Source of the DNA: Combretum micranthum | Taxonomy: Eukaryota; Streptophyta; Magnoliopsida; Myrtales; Combretaceae | Assembly (NCBI GenBank): GCA_024138025.1 | Contig: JAMXBD010002235.1 | Span: 124,001-188,000 of the forward strand | Reading direction: 5' to 3' | Length of the DNA: 64,000 nt | Shown here: in pieces, positions 45,874 through 59,100 of the stretch | Position numbering within the stretch: position 1 is the first letter of the stretch | Layout: each line of letters opens with the position of its first letter | Position numbers and translations under genes: made by a program | Notes under the pieces: model-generated | The model's database searches: none | Told to the model about the DNA's origin: nothing | What the model saw: the letters and a program-made list of their open reading frames with translations, nothing else

Positions 45874-48800
45874 TTACCCTTCAAATATCTCGGGGTACTT
45901 TCTCCGGATTTCCTCTTCAGCTTCCCATGTTGCTTCCTCAAAGGCATGATTCCTCCATAACACTTTCACGTAGTGAATGTCTTTGTTTCGTAGCCTTTGG
46001 GTTTTCTTATCCAATATCTTCACTAGGTGTTCTTCATATGTCAGGTTTTTCTTCAACTGAATTGGTTCCAATTCCAGAATCCTTTCTGGGTCGGCAACGT
46101 ATCTTCTCAAAACTGACACATGGAATACATTGTGGATCCCAGATAAATTTGGTGGCAGGGCTAGCCGATATGCTAGATCTCCGATTCTTTCCAGGATTTC
46201 GAAGGGTCCAACGTATCTCGGGCTTAATTTCCCTTGTGTACGCATCCTCTTGATACTTTTAATCGGGTTCATCTTCAGGTATACATGATCACCCACCCTG
46301 AATTCAAGCTCTCTTCTTTTCAAATCTGCCCAGCTCTTTTGCCAGTCCTGAGCTTCTTTCATTTTCCGCTGAATCAACCTCACTTTATCCACGGCTTCTT
46401 ATACCAATTCCGGGCCAATTGCTACCTTTTCCACTTCATCCCAAAACAAAGGGGATCTACAACGCCGTCCGTACAAAGTTTCATACGGTGGCATCTGGAT
46501 GGTGGAGTGATAGCTGTTATTGTAGGCAAACTCGATTAGGTGTACATGACTATCCCAATTTCCTTTGAATTCCAAGGCACACGCTCTCAACATGTCTTCT
46601 AGGGTTTGGATCGTCCGTTCAGACTGTCCATCGGTCTGAGGGTGATAGGCCGTGCTGAAATGCAATTTAGTGCCCAAGCTCTTTTGCAAGCTTGTCCAAA
46701 ACTTGGACACGAATCTCGGGTCTCTATCGGAGATAATCCCTGCAGGTATACCATGTAATCTTACGATCTCTCTGATATAGATCTTGGCTAACCTTTCCAT
46801 TGAGTAGGTCATATTTATGGGTAAGAAATGCGCCGACTTAGTCAATCGGTCTACTATTACCCATATTGCATCACAACCAGATGGAGTCTTGGAAAATTCA
46901 CACACAAAATCCATGGATATCTGATCCCACTTCCATTCGGGAATGGGTAAGGGCTTTAGCAATCCGCCCGGTCTTTGGTGTTCTACTTTCACCTGTTGGC
47001 ATACTAGACACTTTATCACATAATCTGCCACATCTCGCTTCATACCATTCCACCAGTAGCGGCTCTTCAAATCCTGATACATTTTGGTGCCTCCCGGATG
47101 CATGGTATATCCGGAGTTATGAGCCTCACTCATTATTTCTTTCCTCAACTCCTCATCCTCTGGCACACACAGTCTCCTATTCATTCTGACCACGTCCTCA
47201 TCATCTATGGCAAAATCAAGGTACTTTCCTACCTGGACTTCCCTTTTTACCTTTTGTATCACCTCGTCATATCTTTGGGCTTCTTTGATCCTCTCTATGA
47301 GGGTCAGTTCCAGTACCAGATTGGATATCTCCAACTCAGCGCTTCGGTCTAAGAACTCAATCCTTAGCTTCTCAAATTCCTTAATCAGACCTTTTTGACT
47401 TGTGATCAAGGCGGTTACTTCCCCGTGATTTTTCCGACTCAGGGCATCCGCGATTGCATTCACTTTCCCTGGACAGTAATTTATTCTCAGATCATAATCC
47501 TTTATTAATTCTAGCCACCTCCTTTGTCTCATGTTTAGCTCCTTTTGTGTGAACAGGTAGTTAAGACTCTTATGATCTGTATATATCTCACACCTCTGCC
47601 CATACAGATAATGTCTCCATAACTTCAAAGAAAAGACAACAGCAGCTAGCTCTAAATCATGCGTAGGGTAATTTTGTTCATGCGGTCTCAATTGCCGAGA
47701 AGCATATGCAATAACCTTCCCCTCTTGCATCAGGACGCATCCAAGGCCATTCCTTGAGGCGTCACTATGTACCGTGTAGGGCTTTTCTGAGTCTGGTAAA
47801 ACTAGAATCGGTGCCGAAACCAATCGTCGCTTCAATTCCTGAAAGTTCTGCTCCCTCTTGTCCGTCCAAACGAATTTCTCATTCTTTTGAGTTAACTGCA
47901 TCAGTGGCTTGGCTATCTTAGAGAAATCCTTCACAAACTTGCGATAGTAGCCAGCTAATCCCAAGAAACTCCTTACTTCGGTAACCGTTTACGGTGGTTT
48001 CCAATCCACTACAGCCTTGATCTTTTCGGGGTCAACCGATATCCCATCACCGGTTACTACGTGTCCAAGAAATGATATCCTGTCTAACCAAAAGTCACAC
48101 TTGGATAGCTTGGCATATAGCTTATTATCCCGTAATGTTTGCAACACCAATCGAAGATGCTCCTCGTGTTGCTCTTTAGTCTTTGAATATATGAGGATTT
48201 CGTCTATGAAGACTATCACACACTTATCCAAAAGTGGCTTATAGACTCTATTCATCAGGTCCATAAATGCAGCTGGTGCATTAGTCAGTCCAAATGACAT
48301 TACCAGGAACTCGTAGTGTCCATAATGAGTACGAAAAGCCGTCTTAGGTACATCCTCAGGCTTAATCCTCAACTGATGATACCCTGAACGTAAATCAATG
48401 CGTGAGAGCACACAAGCCCCTTGCAGTTGGTCAAACAAATCGTCAATTCTTGGCAAGGGATACCGATTTTTGACAGTCACTTTATTCAACTCCCGGTAGT
48501 CAATATACAATCTCATTGATCCGTCCTTCTTCTTCACAAACAAAACGGGTACGCCCCATGGCGATACACTTGGTCTTATAAATTTCTGACCCAGAAGTTC
48601 TTGCAACTGTGTCTTTAGCTCCTTCAACTCAGCCGGTGCCATACGGTATGGCGCTTTAGATATCGGTTCGGTATTTGGAGCCAAAACAATCTCAAAGTCA
48701 ATTTCTCTTTTTAGCGGTAATCCAGACAAAATTTCTGGGAACACATCCAAGTATTCATTCACCACTGGAATATCCTTTTCCTCACGGGTTTCCCCTTCAT

Positions 48801-49440
48801 CCAAGACACCCTCAATCGGTATTATCTCCTCATCCTCCATCATCAACTCAAACGAGCTCAACTCACCCCTTCTTGGGACTAAGGTTCCTCCCACGAATTC
48901 TACTTTTTCTCCCGATTGATCATAAAAACATACTGTCTCCTTTGGCAGTCCACTATTGCTTTTACTTTACTTAACCAACTCATTCCGAGGATGATTTCGT
49001 ATTTGTTCATTTCCAACATTATTAAATCACTTTGGGAGTGGTGACCGTGGTTTTAATGGACAATCTTTTATCAGTTCTCGGGTTGACACAACACTCCCTG
49101 TGGGGGTCTTAATCCTCAAGTTACCGTGGTTGTGGCTATAGGCAATCCAAGTCGGTTGGCCAAACTATAGGTGATGAATGAGTGGGTTGCTCCCGTGTCA
49201 AATAAAACATAGGCTCTACGCTATTCACTCGTATGTGTCCTGAGGTCAATAAACACCCATCACATATGGTCCTTAAATACTCTTAAGGCTATCCACATAG
49301 GGTCTCTATTTCCAGCTTTCCATAACATATTCAATTTCATTTAAACAATAATCCAAATTAAATAACTTAAATTTCAAGTTAGGAGGGGTTTCCGCTACTA
49401 ACCTGTCACCAGGCCGCCATCAGCATTCTTGCTTTAATCC
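45874..49440 (-). pseudogene. E6 protease, RT, RNase H, integrase, chromodomain
   Basis: Minus strand. The protease active site DTGATHSF lies at about 49175-49199 in a broken frame. RT is open over 47989-48894 ([27 protein letters not shown]), but the catalytic block reads FIDE instead of FIDD (codon 48199-48201). RNase H and integrase are open over 46399-47964: [13 protein letters not shown], zinc-finger end [19 protein letters not shown] and QSERTIQ carry the DDE residues. The C-terminal part 45874-46392 includes GPFEILERIG and a chromodomain (YVKVLWRNHAFEEATWE). Two in-frame TAA codons (47989-47991 and 46399-46401) interrupt a continuous frame. The 49.0-49.4 kb part also has frameshifts. 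Together these make it inactive. Confidence 0.93.
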
Positions 49441-50580
49441 AAAGCTGCCAACTCCACTTCCTCATCTTCGTCTTCTTCCACCATCCATTGGCCTTCCAAA
49501 TGTACAGCTCATACCATGCATCGCTGAAGCTGCCCGACTTCCGCTCTTATTACCAGACCTCATGGGGTTGGTATTACTCGAGGTTCCGAAGGGTCGGGTG
49601 GCTACGCTTTTCCGTTGAGAACATTCAGAAGCTAAGTGCCCTTTCTCCTTGCAAATAAAGCAAGTCATTGCCAGCTTCTTCGGGCACGTATAAACCATGT
49701 GGCCAGCATCACCACAAAAGTAACATTTGTTCCTCAACTGCGGGCATTGCCTAGGCGCATGCGTCCCCTTACATTTCCAGCACGTGACATTGGTCTTGAA
49801 CTGGGTCGGCTTGCTGCTAGACTCTCTTTAAACCCTTGGTACGGCCTGTACCTTTTTCCTTTGAACCCTGAGCTCGAGGCATCAAACGGCCTCTTTCCAA
49901 ATACCCTCTTTTCAGGCTCCTGATATTTCCTTTTTCTAGCCCCTTCAATTACCCGAGCCTTCTCTACCATCTCAGGGTAGGTCCTTACTCCAAACTCTTC
50001 CAACTTAATCCGCAACTCCTCATCTAAGCCTCCCAGGAACACTTGCTTCTTCAACTCTTCGCTATCCCTGAAAGACTCAGGTGCATACTGCAGCAAGTGG
50101 ACGAACTCAGTCTCGTACTGTTCTACCGATCTCCCCTTCTGCTTAACGTGGAGGAAATCAGCACTATATTTCACCCTCAAGCTGGAGGGAAAATAATTGT
50201 TCAGAAATTCCCGGCGAAAGGTTTCCCAAGTGGCGGGGAAGTCAAATTTCTTCTCTTGGAGTCCCACCAGACCCGTGCATTATACCTCAGCATATATGTC
50301 CCATATTCCAACTGCAGATAAGGTGGGATCTCGTATGCAGCAAAAGAACGCTCAACTTGAGCCAACCAGTCCTCGGCTTCATCCGGTTTACCGAACGCTC
50401 CATCAAAATACCGGTTGCTCTTAATAAAGTCCGGTAAGGAGCTTCGGTGGGGTCTCCTGTATGGCGGGGGTGGCGGCAATGGCACATTATAAGAATGCTC
50501 CTCTTGTGGAGCCGGGGCCTCTGCAGTCATTTCCCAATGATCTGCGGGTGGCGGATGTGGGGCCGAATCCTGGGCACTTT

Positions 50581-53500
50581 TGTCACGCCCCATAGGGTAC
50601 CCTAAACGTAACAGTCCGCCACATGCCATATAAGATTCCCGAATTACCACCTTAGTCTTTCGAGAGTCTCATATAGATGTAAGGCGTACCTTTACACAAT
50701 AGAGTACAAGTCCGAATGGAGATAAAAGCTTAATTTGGCATGCATGGGCAATAGGATATAATTCATGAACATAAATAAATATTACAAATTCTAAGGGGCA
50801 TTCCCCGCAAAAGAATATTTAACGGTCCATTACAGTCATCCAAGTCTTAGAAGTTTTCTATGGAAGTCTAATACAAAAATTATAACTTCTAGGGAAAACT
50901 CCTAGCTTCGGTACCTGTTCAGCCGGGTCTCTTCGCCTAAGCCATAAATGCGTAAGCTGCAAAAGGAATGGTCTGTAGGGACGTAAGCTAACTAGCTTAG
51001 TGAGTGTAATCTCCCACAAAAACATTTATATCACAACAATTCAACCAAGTTATTAATCAAGCAAGTGTATGCATCAAACACATGAGTTCAACATACATAT
51101 GACCAACCGGAAATCATATGTGGATGGAATTGCGCCCTCCATCCCGGGTTAGCAGATTAACGAATCCTGCGGTACAACAATATCCCGTTTATGGATCACG
51201 GCTAACCTACGATTATCGATGTCGTTTATGGTTCACGACTAACCTACGATTATTCGATGTCGTTTATGGTTCACGACTAACCTACGATTATTCGATGTCG
51301 TTTATGGTTCACGACTAACCTACGATTATCGATGTCGTTTATGGTTCACGACTAACCTACAAATGCTCATGCTCCATCCCCTTGTGATATGCACATGTCA
51401 ATTTATCATTTACTCAAGTAGTTGATTAAGCCAATTTACTTAGGCGATCAATCAATTTATCAGACAATCCATCATAGCTAACTATACAATCAAAGTTTAT
51501 CACCCGGTTTCGATATTCTTAATTTGTTTCTCACATCATCAACAATCATATAATTTCCCAATAATCCCCATTATTCATATTCCATTCAATTGACCTACAT
51601 TCTAGTGCACTACTTTACAAGCACATACAATAAATGAATTGGGAAGAAAAACTCACTCCGCCGGTACTCCGGTCTTCTAGTAGTAATAGTCCGGAGGTAA
51701 CTCGTCACCGTCCACGGGTTCACCTATTCATATAAGAAATTACCCTAATAAGTATTCTATCAACTTAGGACACTAAAACTCTAAGGAAACTTAGTGAAAT
51801 CGGAATTCGCGTCATTTCCGAAGTTCCGTTTTAAAATGGCCATAACTTGGTCGTTTTAAGTCGGAATTTCGCAAATTATATACCGATTCCTATCTACTTC
51901 GAAAGAGCTTTCCAAATATGAAGTTTAAATCAAGTTTTGAAAATATCTAAGCCTCGGAATTGAGGGATCAGATCTGTACAGCGGGTTTGTCAATTCCAAA
52001 AATGCGGTTTTCATGAATGCATTTGAGATTCCTAAGTGTAATATGATGCTAAATGCAATGGAAATGATTTTCCCTATCATGAATGTCATGATGTGAACCT
52101 TAAGGAGTCTATGTTCTTATAACTTTTAGATTTAACGATTTTTAGAAAACAAACTTTCCTTAGAAACCATTTCCTCTCAATATTTAGTAAATGAGTTTAC
52201 TTTTGACCACATCTACATTTTACATGGATTTCCTTTGGAACTCTACTTTATTTAAAGAAATTTTGACCTTATATTAGTTATATCCTAAGGCCTTTATTTC
52301 TTTAATAAAATCTACATTTACAAACTTTTAAGTGGGTCTTTTACTATGGGGTTTCCAAAAATCCGAATTTACAAAGTCCATTTTCAAGTTGATTCCTTTA
52401 GGAAAAATATATTTTATACTTGAAACTTTAAGTATCTATTATACCTATATCCTAAGGACTTCATTTATTTAAGAAAATATCATTTTTGAAGTTGGAAAAA
52501 TAGTGTTTTCTAACCCTTATCCATTATTACGAATTTGGTTTTCATAACTTTTAACTCAAAACTCCTATGGACTTCATTTCTTGTTTCAACATTTTCTTTA
52601 GTAAAAACTCCTTTAGACTCATGAAAAATACACTAATCATTATCTATTACCCATAGGCTTCATTTCTCTTATGAAATATAAGTTTAGAAGTTGTTAAAAG
52701 TGTTTTTGACCTTGGTTTTCAAAGTCATCCGAATTTTCAAAAGTCTTTTTCTTGTAAAGTACTTTTCTTTTTGACTTCATGGACCCATATATATATAGAT
52801 CTATACACTAGAAAGTCATTTACTAAAGACAAAAGTGTTAAAGACTATTTATGCACATATGAACAAAATAATAATGAAACTATAAATGCTTACATGCTCA
52901 TGAGTAACAAGATGATGGATCTACTTTATCAAAAGCTTAAATGAGTTTTAAAAACATAAAAACCATATTTTTATAAAAGATCCTTTGTTTAAAAGACTTT
53001 TTGATGGATAAAAGTAAAGCTTTTGGTATGGAAACTTCTTTAAAAGATAGATCTACTTTGTAATGGTTCGGGATTTTTGTTTTGCTATCTCATTGTTCCT
53101 ACTACAAGATCATGGGAACATGGAGTTGAGATAACCAAAAATCGCTTAGCCATAACAAAGTTTCATGAGTTGGAAGTAGTGGATCATTACTTACTTGAAG
53201 TGGATGGAAGATAAGAAGAGAAAATGGAAGTTGTATGGATGTGTGAGGGGGCTCTAATGTTTCGGCCAAAGGGGAAAGAAGAGAGGATTGAGGAGCTTTT
53301 TTCACACTTTGTAACTTTTGGAAAGTGGAGAATGAAAGAATGAGGAGAGAGAGAGAAAAGTTAGTTTATATAGTAAGTGAATTAGGTTAAATGGATAGGA
53401 AAAGAAATAAAATAAAATAAAAATCAAATGGGCATGGATGGGGGGTGCATGTGCGCCGGTTTTGAGCTTGGAAAGGGGGGAAATTTGCTTTGTTTCAACA

Positions 53501-54077
53501 GATTTAACCTTGATTTGATTTGTATCATTAGTCATAAGTTGAAGTGAAGTGAAGGGACAAAAGTTATGGAGAATGGAAGAGATGTGATTGATGGTAAGGG
53601 TTAGATTTGTAGGGTAGGCTAATAGGTAGACTAGGTAGTACTTTATGAATAGTAATGAATAGTTGACAAGACAATTTGATTTCCGGTAGTAATGAAATAC
53701 GAATAAAAAGGCTATAACTGTATTTTTCATAAACCGAAAATTATGAAAAATATATTTTTGAAATCATTATTTTATTTCGGTTCAAATGAGTACTCATAAG
53801 AATATTTTTGAAATTCTAGTTCCGGGGCAGTTTTTCTATACTGGGTCTCGGGATGACCCGGAATCAAAATTTTCCTAAAATCAGATATTTTCTTAGTTTG
53901 AAATATATCAAGAATTATAATCAAAAGTAAATTTTCTTAGAAAAATTTATTAATGAAACCGAGGAAAAGCCGGAATTAGGGTTCCTAGTTCTCACTCTAG
54001 GCTTGAGCTATTCCGGTTTAGGGTTTTGGGTTTCCGGTTCTAGGGTTATCTTAGCTACTTGAAAACCAGGGTTTACA
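50581..54077 (-). mobile_element. E7: family II solo LTR inside E6 gag, TSD ACTTT
   Basis: 3497 bp, starting TGTAAACCCTGG and ending GGGGCGTGACA in minus orientation. Flanked by ACTTT at 50576-50580 and 54078-54082. It is clearly diverged from E6's own LTRs, so it comes from a related subfamily. It contains a 38-bp tandem repeat (51186-51362). No PBS, PPT or coding domain. Short ORFs at 53102 and 53302 lie in the LTR and show no recognisable domain. Confidence 0.92.
51186..51362 (-). repeat. 38-bp tandem repeat in E7 LTR
   Basis: About 4.7 units on the plus strand of CGTTTATGGTTCACGACTAA followed by CCTACGATTATTCGATGT, the first unit with ATCACGG. Units are 37-38 bp. Confidence 0.85.
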
Positions 54078-54849
54078 ACTTTGATCTGGGTGTGGGTTTT
54101 AAACTGGATTTTGATTCTGGATGAAAGTGTTCAGGAGATTGGCCAATTGTCCAATCGCATTTAGCACATCACCCTGTTGGTTTTGGGGTGCAGCTCCTTG
54201 GGGGTTAGGTTGTGGCATAGCCGGTTGATCGGCTTCATTCGAATTAGACCCTTGTTCTCGATTCCGATTCGTCGGTTTCATCTGTTTATACAATGTTTAA
54301 TGAATTTTTAGTATCTTTAGTAAGTTTTAAATTTCGAAGGAACAAGATTATTAACAAATTCAAAAATTTCGAGAATCTGGAATTCAAACTTGCAAAGAAA
54401 TGGAATTCATAAATCCATAAAATCATAAGAAAAACAAAATAAAATAATAAAAAATTTCGCACATAGAATAACAAGTCGGAACTTCATAACAATAATGTGA
54501 ATGAATGAATGTTTATGTGATCTATATGCGGTCGATGTCCTTTATGCCTCATGACTAGTATGCATGCTTTCACAACTCCTTTTTTAAAACAAACTTGACC
54601 TTTTCATTACTTTAGTGAGCCATACAACAATATTACATCAAGATTTGGTCACCAAAATTTGGCTAACTAAGTTCAATTTCCGATTCTAGACAACTTCCCT
54701 ATTTCTGGGAACATGACAAAATACAAGGAAAAAGAAACAAATAAAATGCTAACTATCCTGAGATCCTAAGGCAAATTGGCATCCCCATTGCCTACTACAA
54801 AAATAAGAAAACAGGACTCCTCTTGGACTTCATGGGTTAGCTAACATCC

Positions 54850-55965
54850 CGGTCTCTACTCATCACTAGAGTCATCGGGGTCGGGCTAGGAGGTCGTCTC
54901 CTGCTGGTAGAACCACCGTCGTCCCGTCGATGAACAAACTAAGGTATTCCCTCGTAGTCATCCTCGTTTCCTAGCAGGTCGGACTAAGGGTTCCGGGTCT
55001 TCACTTTCTTCCTCTTCCTCGGTACCTTGCCCTTCCCTCGGGCTTACATCATTTCCTCACCTCTAATCTCCGGCTCACCCACCTGAGTCTCTATTATCTC
55101 ATTCACTCTCACTGGCTCTCCACCCATGCTTCTACCTCCATAGGCTCGGGGGCTATAGGCTCAACTACCACCATATCAAGTACAGGGGATTTTCACCTTC
55201 TACATAAACATCCCTCCACATCAAAGGATCGAACTCGGGCTCTACCCTACCACTATCAGGTATCTCCAGCTCCCGATTAAAATCCCATACAATCGGGTTG
55301 GGTTCCGGATTCACTTCAGCTTCCGGCTCGGCTGGTGGGGTAGGGTTCTAGGAACTACATTTTCTTCCCAGTTAGGATCCTCCTCAGGGTCCTCTTCCTC
55401 TTCTTCCTCTTCTTCATCCTCTCCAATCACAGGTGCCCCATTCAATTGCATACCTATATCAATAGCTGGAGGTGGAGCTATCACTCGGGGTGGAAGGATA
55501 TCTAAGTAGATCGCATGCCAGGTGATATGATTCCATGCATCTGCTAAATTCCAGTCAGGATAATCATACATTATCATGGGCATACACATATAAAGGTCCT
55601 ATGGGATCCATACTCTAAAATCTGGAGGGGTTCGGGTTCCTCCACCTTCAAATAAAAGTAGCTTCTCTAGTCATGGGCTCACGCCCATAATCAACCATGA
55701 TCCTCTTAGAGTATAAATTGTCTCCAATTTTGTCCAGCTCCTTCTTCCCATGGGATCATACCTCAATCGATCCACTACTGAGCCCATCTGGTATATCTCA
55801 ATCCATCCTTCCATAACTTGTACATTTCCCCTATAGTCCGGGGATGTCTGGCTAAGGCAAAATCTTCACACAGTTCTCTTAGCCTCAACCTATATTCTAC
55901 CATTGTCTCATCATTTCTCTTCGTGAAATTCCTGGCCCTCTCCCTGGTCTCACCTAGGGAGACCT
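54850..55965 (-). pseudogene. E6 ORF0: degenerate coding region between PBS and gag
   Basis: Minus strand, upstream of gag. From about 55945 an open stretch of over 60 codons reads GETRERARNFTKRNDETMVE and RLRELCEDFALARHPRTIGE, resembling a charged gag-like helix region. After frame changes come DKIGDNLYSKRIM and YPDWNLADAWNHITWHAIYL (open over 55311-55589). Next are a poly-Glu/Asp tract and blocks such as WDFNRELEIPDSG and GNEDDYEGIP. It ends Ser/Asp-rich near 54850. No ATG is obvious at the 5' end; an AG acceptor-like site lies just before. I do not recognise the protein. Typical Tekay elements encode only gag-pol, so this extra ORF is unusual. Confidence 0.5.
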
Positions 55966-56085
55966 ACATCAAAACAATACTCCTAATCAGACTTAGCAAG
56001 AAAACGTTTTTTAACTCCATTTAACCTATTAATTAGGTTTCTAAGTCTAGTTTCTTTTAATTCTATTGTCTTGCTTTATAACCTA

Positions 56086-56099
56086 GAGCTCTGATACCA
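56086..56099 (-). other. E6 primer binding site (initiator tRNA-Met type)
   Basis: Minus strand TGGTATCAGAGCTC, eight bases after the end of the 5' LTR. This is the standard plant PBS matching the 3' end of initiator tRNA-Met. Confidence 0.92.
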
Positions 56100-56107
56100 A
56101 CTTAAAC

Positions 56108-59100
56108 TGTCACGCCCCGTAGGGTATCCTAAACGTAACAGCCCCACATACTAAGTAAGACTCTCGAGTTCTCTACCCGAGCCCTTCGGAGTCTTAAATA
56201 GATGTAAAGCGTTCCTTTACGACAATAGAATACTTGACAAATGGAGTTAAACAGTTTAGCGTGGCATTCAATAGCCATAGATAATAAATCAAAACGCATA
56301 ATTATAGTTTACAAAATCTAAGGGGCATTCCCCGCAAAATAATAACAAGTCCTTACAGTCATCCAGAGTCCTTAGTTTCCAATGGAAGTCTATACAAAAA
56401 GAATGGATTAAACTTCTACGGGAAACTCCTATTCCGGTACCTGTGCTGTGGCTTGCTCGGCCTAAGCCATATAAACTCGTGCTGCAATAGATAAAAACTA
56501 TGGGGGTGTAAGCTAACTAGCTTAGTGAGTAATAACTTCCATAACACAATTAAATACAATCATTCAAACAAGTGATTATTCAAGCAAGTGTATGCACAAT
56601 CAAATGTGATCAACAAACATATGACCAACCGGAAATCATATGTGGATGGACTTGCGCCCTCCATCCCGGGTTAGCAGATTAACGAATCCTGCGGTACGAC
56701 GCCGTTTAAGCTCACGGTCAACTAACAATATTTCGTTTTATGGATCACGATTAACCAACAAATTCGTTTTTGGATCACGATTAACCAACATATTCGTTTT
56801 ATGGATCACGAAAAACCAACCAATGCGAATGCTCCAACCCCATCGTGATATGAATGGATTCAATTTACAATTGAAGTCGAATATTCTTAATTCAATTCTT
56901 TTAGGTGACCAACAAGTATTCGCAGACATTCATCAAATACTACTAATCAATCAATAGCTTAACACCCGGTTTCGATATTCCTTAAGTTCCATTTCACATA
57001 TCAGCAGTAGCAACATATATTCCCCATATACCCCATCATGCATATACAATTTCTTTTATCTTTGCCTACACCACTAGTGCCACTACATTACAATCACATT
57101 CATTAATTGAGAGTGGAAGTAAAACTCACTCGGCCATTGGACGCCAATCTTCCTAGTAGTAGTAATCGGGAGGTAGAGTGTCGTCCTGCTCGGGATCACC
57201 TACCAAGCAAGAATAATCCTAATGAGACTCTCATTATGTAACTAAATCAAGCTATACATCTAAACTATATGGATTCGGATTTCTCGCTATTGCGGAAGTT
57301 CCGACTTAAAACGGCCATAACTTGGTCATTTTAACTCGGAATTTCGCAAATTTTATATCGATCTCTATCTACTTCGAAAGATCTATCTATTTCTAATATT
57401 AAATCCAAGTTTTGAAAATAGTAAGGTCAAGAACAGTGGATCAGATCTGTTCGCAAATGTTCCAATCTCAAAAATTTGTTTTGCTTTTGATAAGAAATGT
57501 TCCTAGTTGATGATTCATGCATGAATGATATGGGAATGAATTACTAATATGAATGCCATGTGATGAACTTAATATATGCATGGTCAATAATTTTTGTGAT
57601 AATAAACTCTTATGAACTCTTAATGTTGGAAAATTCCATAAAGATTATTTCTAAGAAGCTATTTTTCCACATTATACTCCTTAGGGTTTCTTTGACTTTT
57701 AATCTTGTAATCCACTTATTATTTAACTAAAAATAAGTTCTCAAAGTCTATAATTAACATGGCCTTCATTCATGCATAAAAATTCCCATTTTTCATTTGG
57801 TAAACATGTCTTTGAACAAGCTTTTTGTAAAAATCCGAATTTTCTAAATTTCATTTTCTTGCATTTTTCTTAAGGAAAACTTGTCTAATGCATTAAAAAT
57901 TGAAGCTCCAATATATATTATCTAGGACTTCATTTAGCTTATAAAACATCCAATTTAACTTAAATACCAAGTGTTCTTGTAGGCATGAACCTAAGTTACG
58001 AATTTTAACTATTGATCAACATTCCAATATTTTCTCATTCTAACTCCACCACTTGTTTTACATTCCTATCATGCCTAAACTCATCTAAACTTATAAAAAT
58101 CATTCCTTCAATATACCTATTACACATACCTTCATTTTTCTTATGAAACATGAGTTTAGAATGATTTTGGGGGTTTTAAGAGGTTTCACTTTCATCCGAA
58201 TTTCAACATTTCATATTTACAAAACCTTTCCTTTTTCATATTCTTGCTTCCCATATGTGAAGATCTACTATCTAACTTCTTATACATGAACAAGACTACA
58301 TTTTATGATCATTAAAGCATATAAAACAAAATAACCCTATGATCATGCATGTACATGAAAATGTGGTTGTCTAAACTTTAGATCTACTATATATAATGCA
58401 TGAATCATGGATCTCATGCATGAACAACCATATATGTGCAAGATCTCTACTTTACATGCATGACAAAAAATGATAATTCAAACAAAACCCATTCAAAGAC
58501 TAGATCCACTTCTTGTGATGGCTTGAGATTCTTGAGTAGTGTTTTTCATGTCCTTGCTCATGCTCATTGGGATTTTAAAGGAGAAAACACACAAGAATGA
58601 TCTTGCCATAACAAGATTTAGGACTAACAAGGTCTAAAATCAACATACCAAAGGAAGATCAAAGGAGAAATGAAGGAACTTGAGTTGAAATTGTGAGGGA
58701 AGAGGGGGGGGAAGCTCTCGGCACTTAAGGGGGAAAAGAGAGAGTTTTTACTTTTTCAAATTTTGAAACAAGAAGAAATGAAGAGAGAGAGAGAAAATTA
58801 TGTATATATATGAAGTGAGTTAGGGTTTAGTTAAGTAAAATGAAGTAAAAATAATTTAATTGAGGGGAAACAAGAGGGAGGGGCACCGGCCATCCCATGT
58901 GTGTGTGTGTGTGTTTTGAAAAATTGAAATTTTGTAATTTAGTAAATTAAAATGTAATAAATGATAATATGATTAAGAGACAAAATTTCTTGGAAAAGAA
59001 AATTGAAATGAGTACTTGTAAGGATGTAAGAATAGGGTATGAGTAGTGTGTAGTGTAGGTTGTACTTGTGAATAGTAGACAAGACATCTACTTTACCGGT

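Larger units (their letters stand above)
49462..54281 (-). pseudogene. E6 gag, split by solo LTR E7
   Basis: Minus strand. The start is taken at the ATG of MKPTNRNREQGSNSNEADQP (54279-54281), about 1.8 kb from the PBS. A Gln/Asn/Pro-rich N-terminus runs to the E7 site, with an in-frame TAA close to it. Left of E7 the same frame continues (50201-50580) through SLPDFIKSNRYFDGAFGKPD. After a frameshift near 50240 the gag core is open over 49734-50267 (FPATWETFRREFLNNYFP, RSVEQYETEF). Two CCHC knuckles follow at 49462-49737 (CYFCGDAGHMVYTC, CFICKEKGHLASEC). It packages element RNA in functional relatives; here it is broken. Confidence 0.88.

Noticed and set aside
42423..54077. Pairing the LTR at 50581-54077 with 42423-45823 as one element
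   Set aside because: 50581-54077 has no PBS beside it, has its own ACTTT TSD and is more diverged. The PBS at 56086-56099 and the closer match make 56108-59494 the true 5' LTR.
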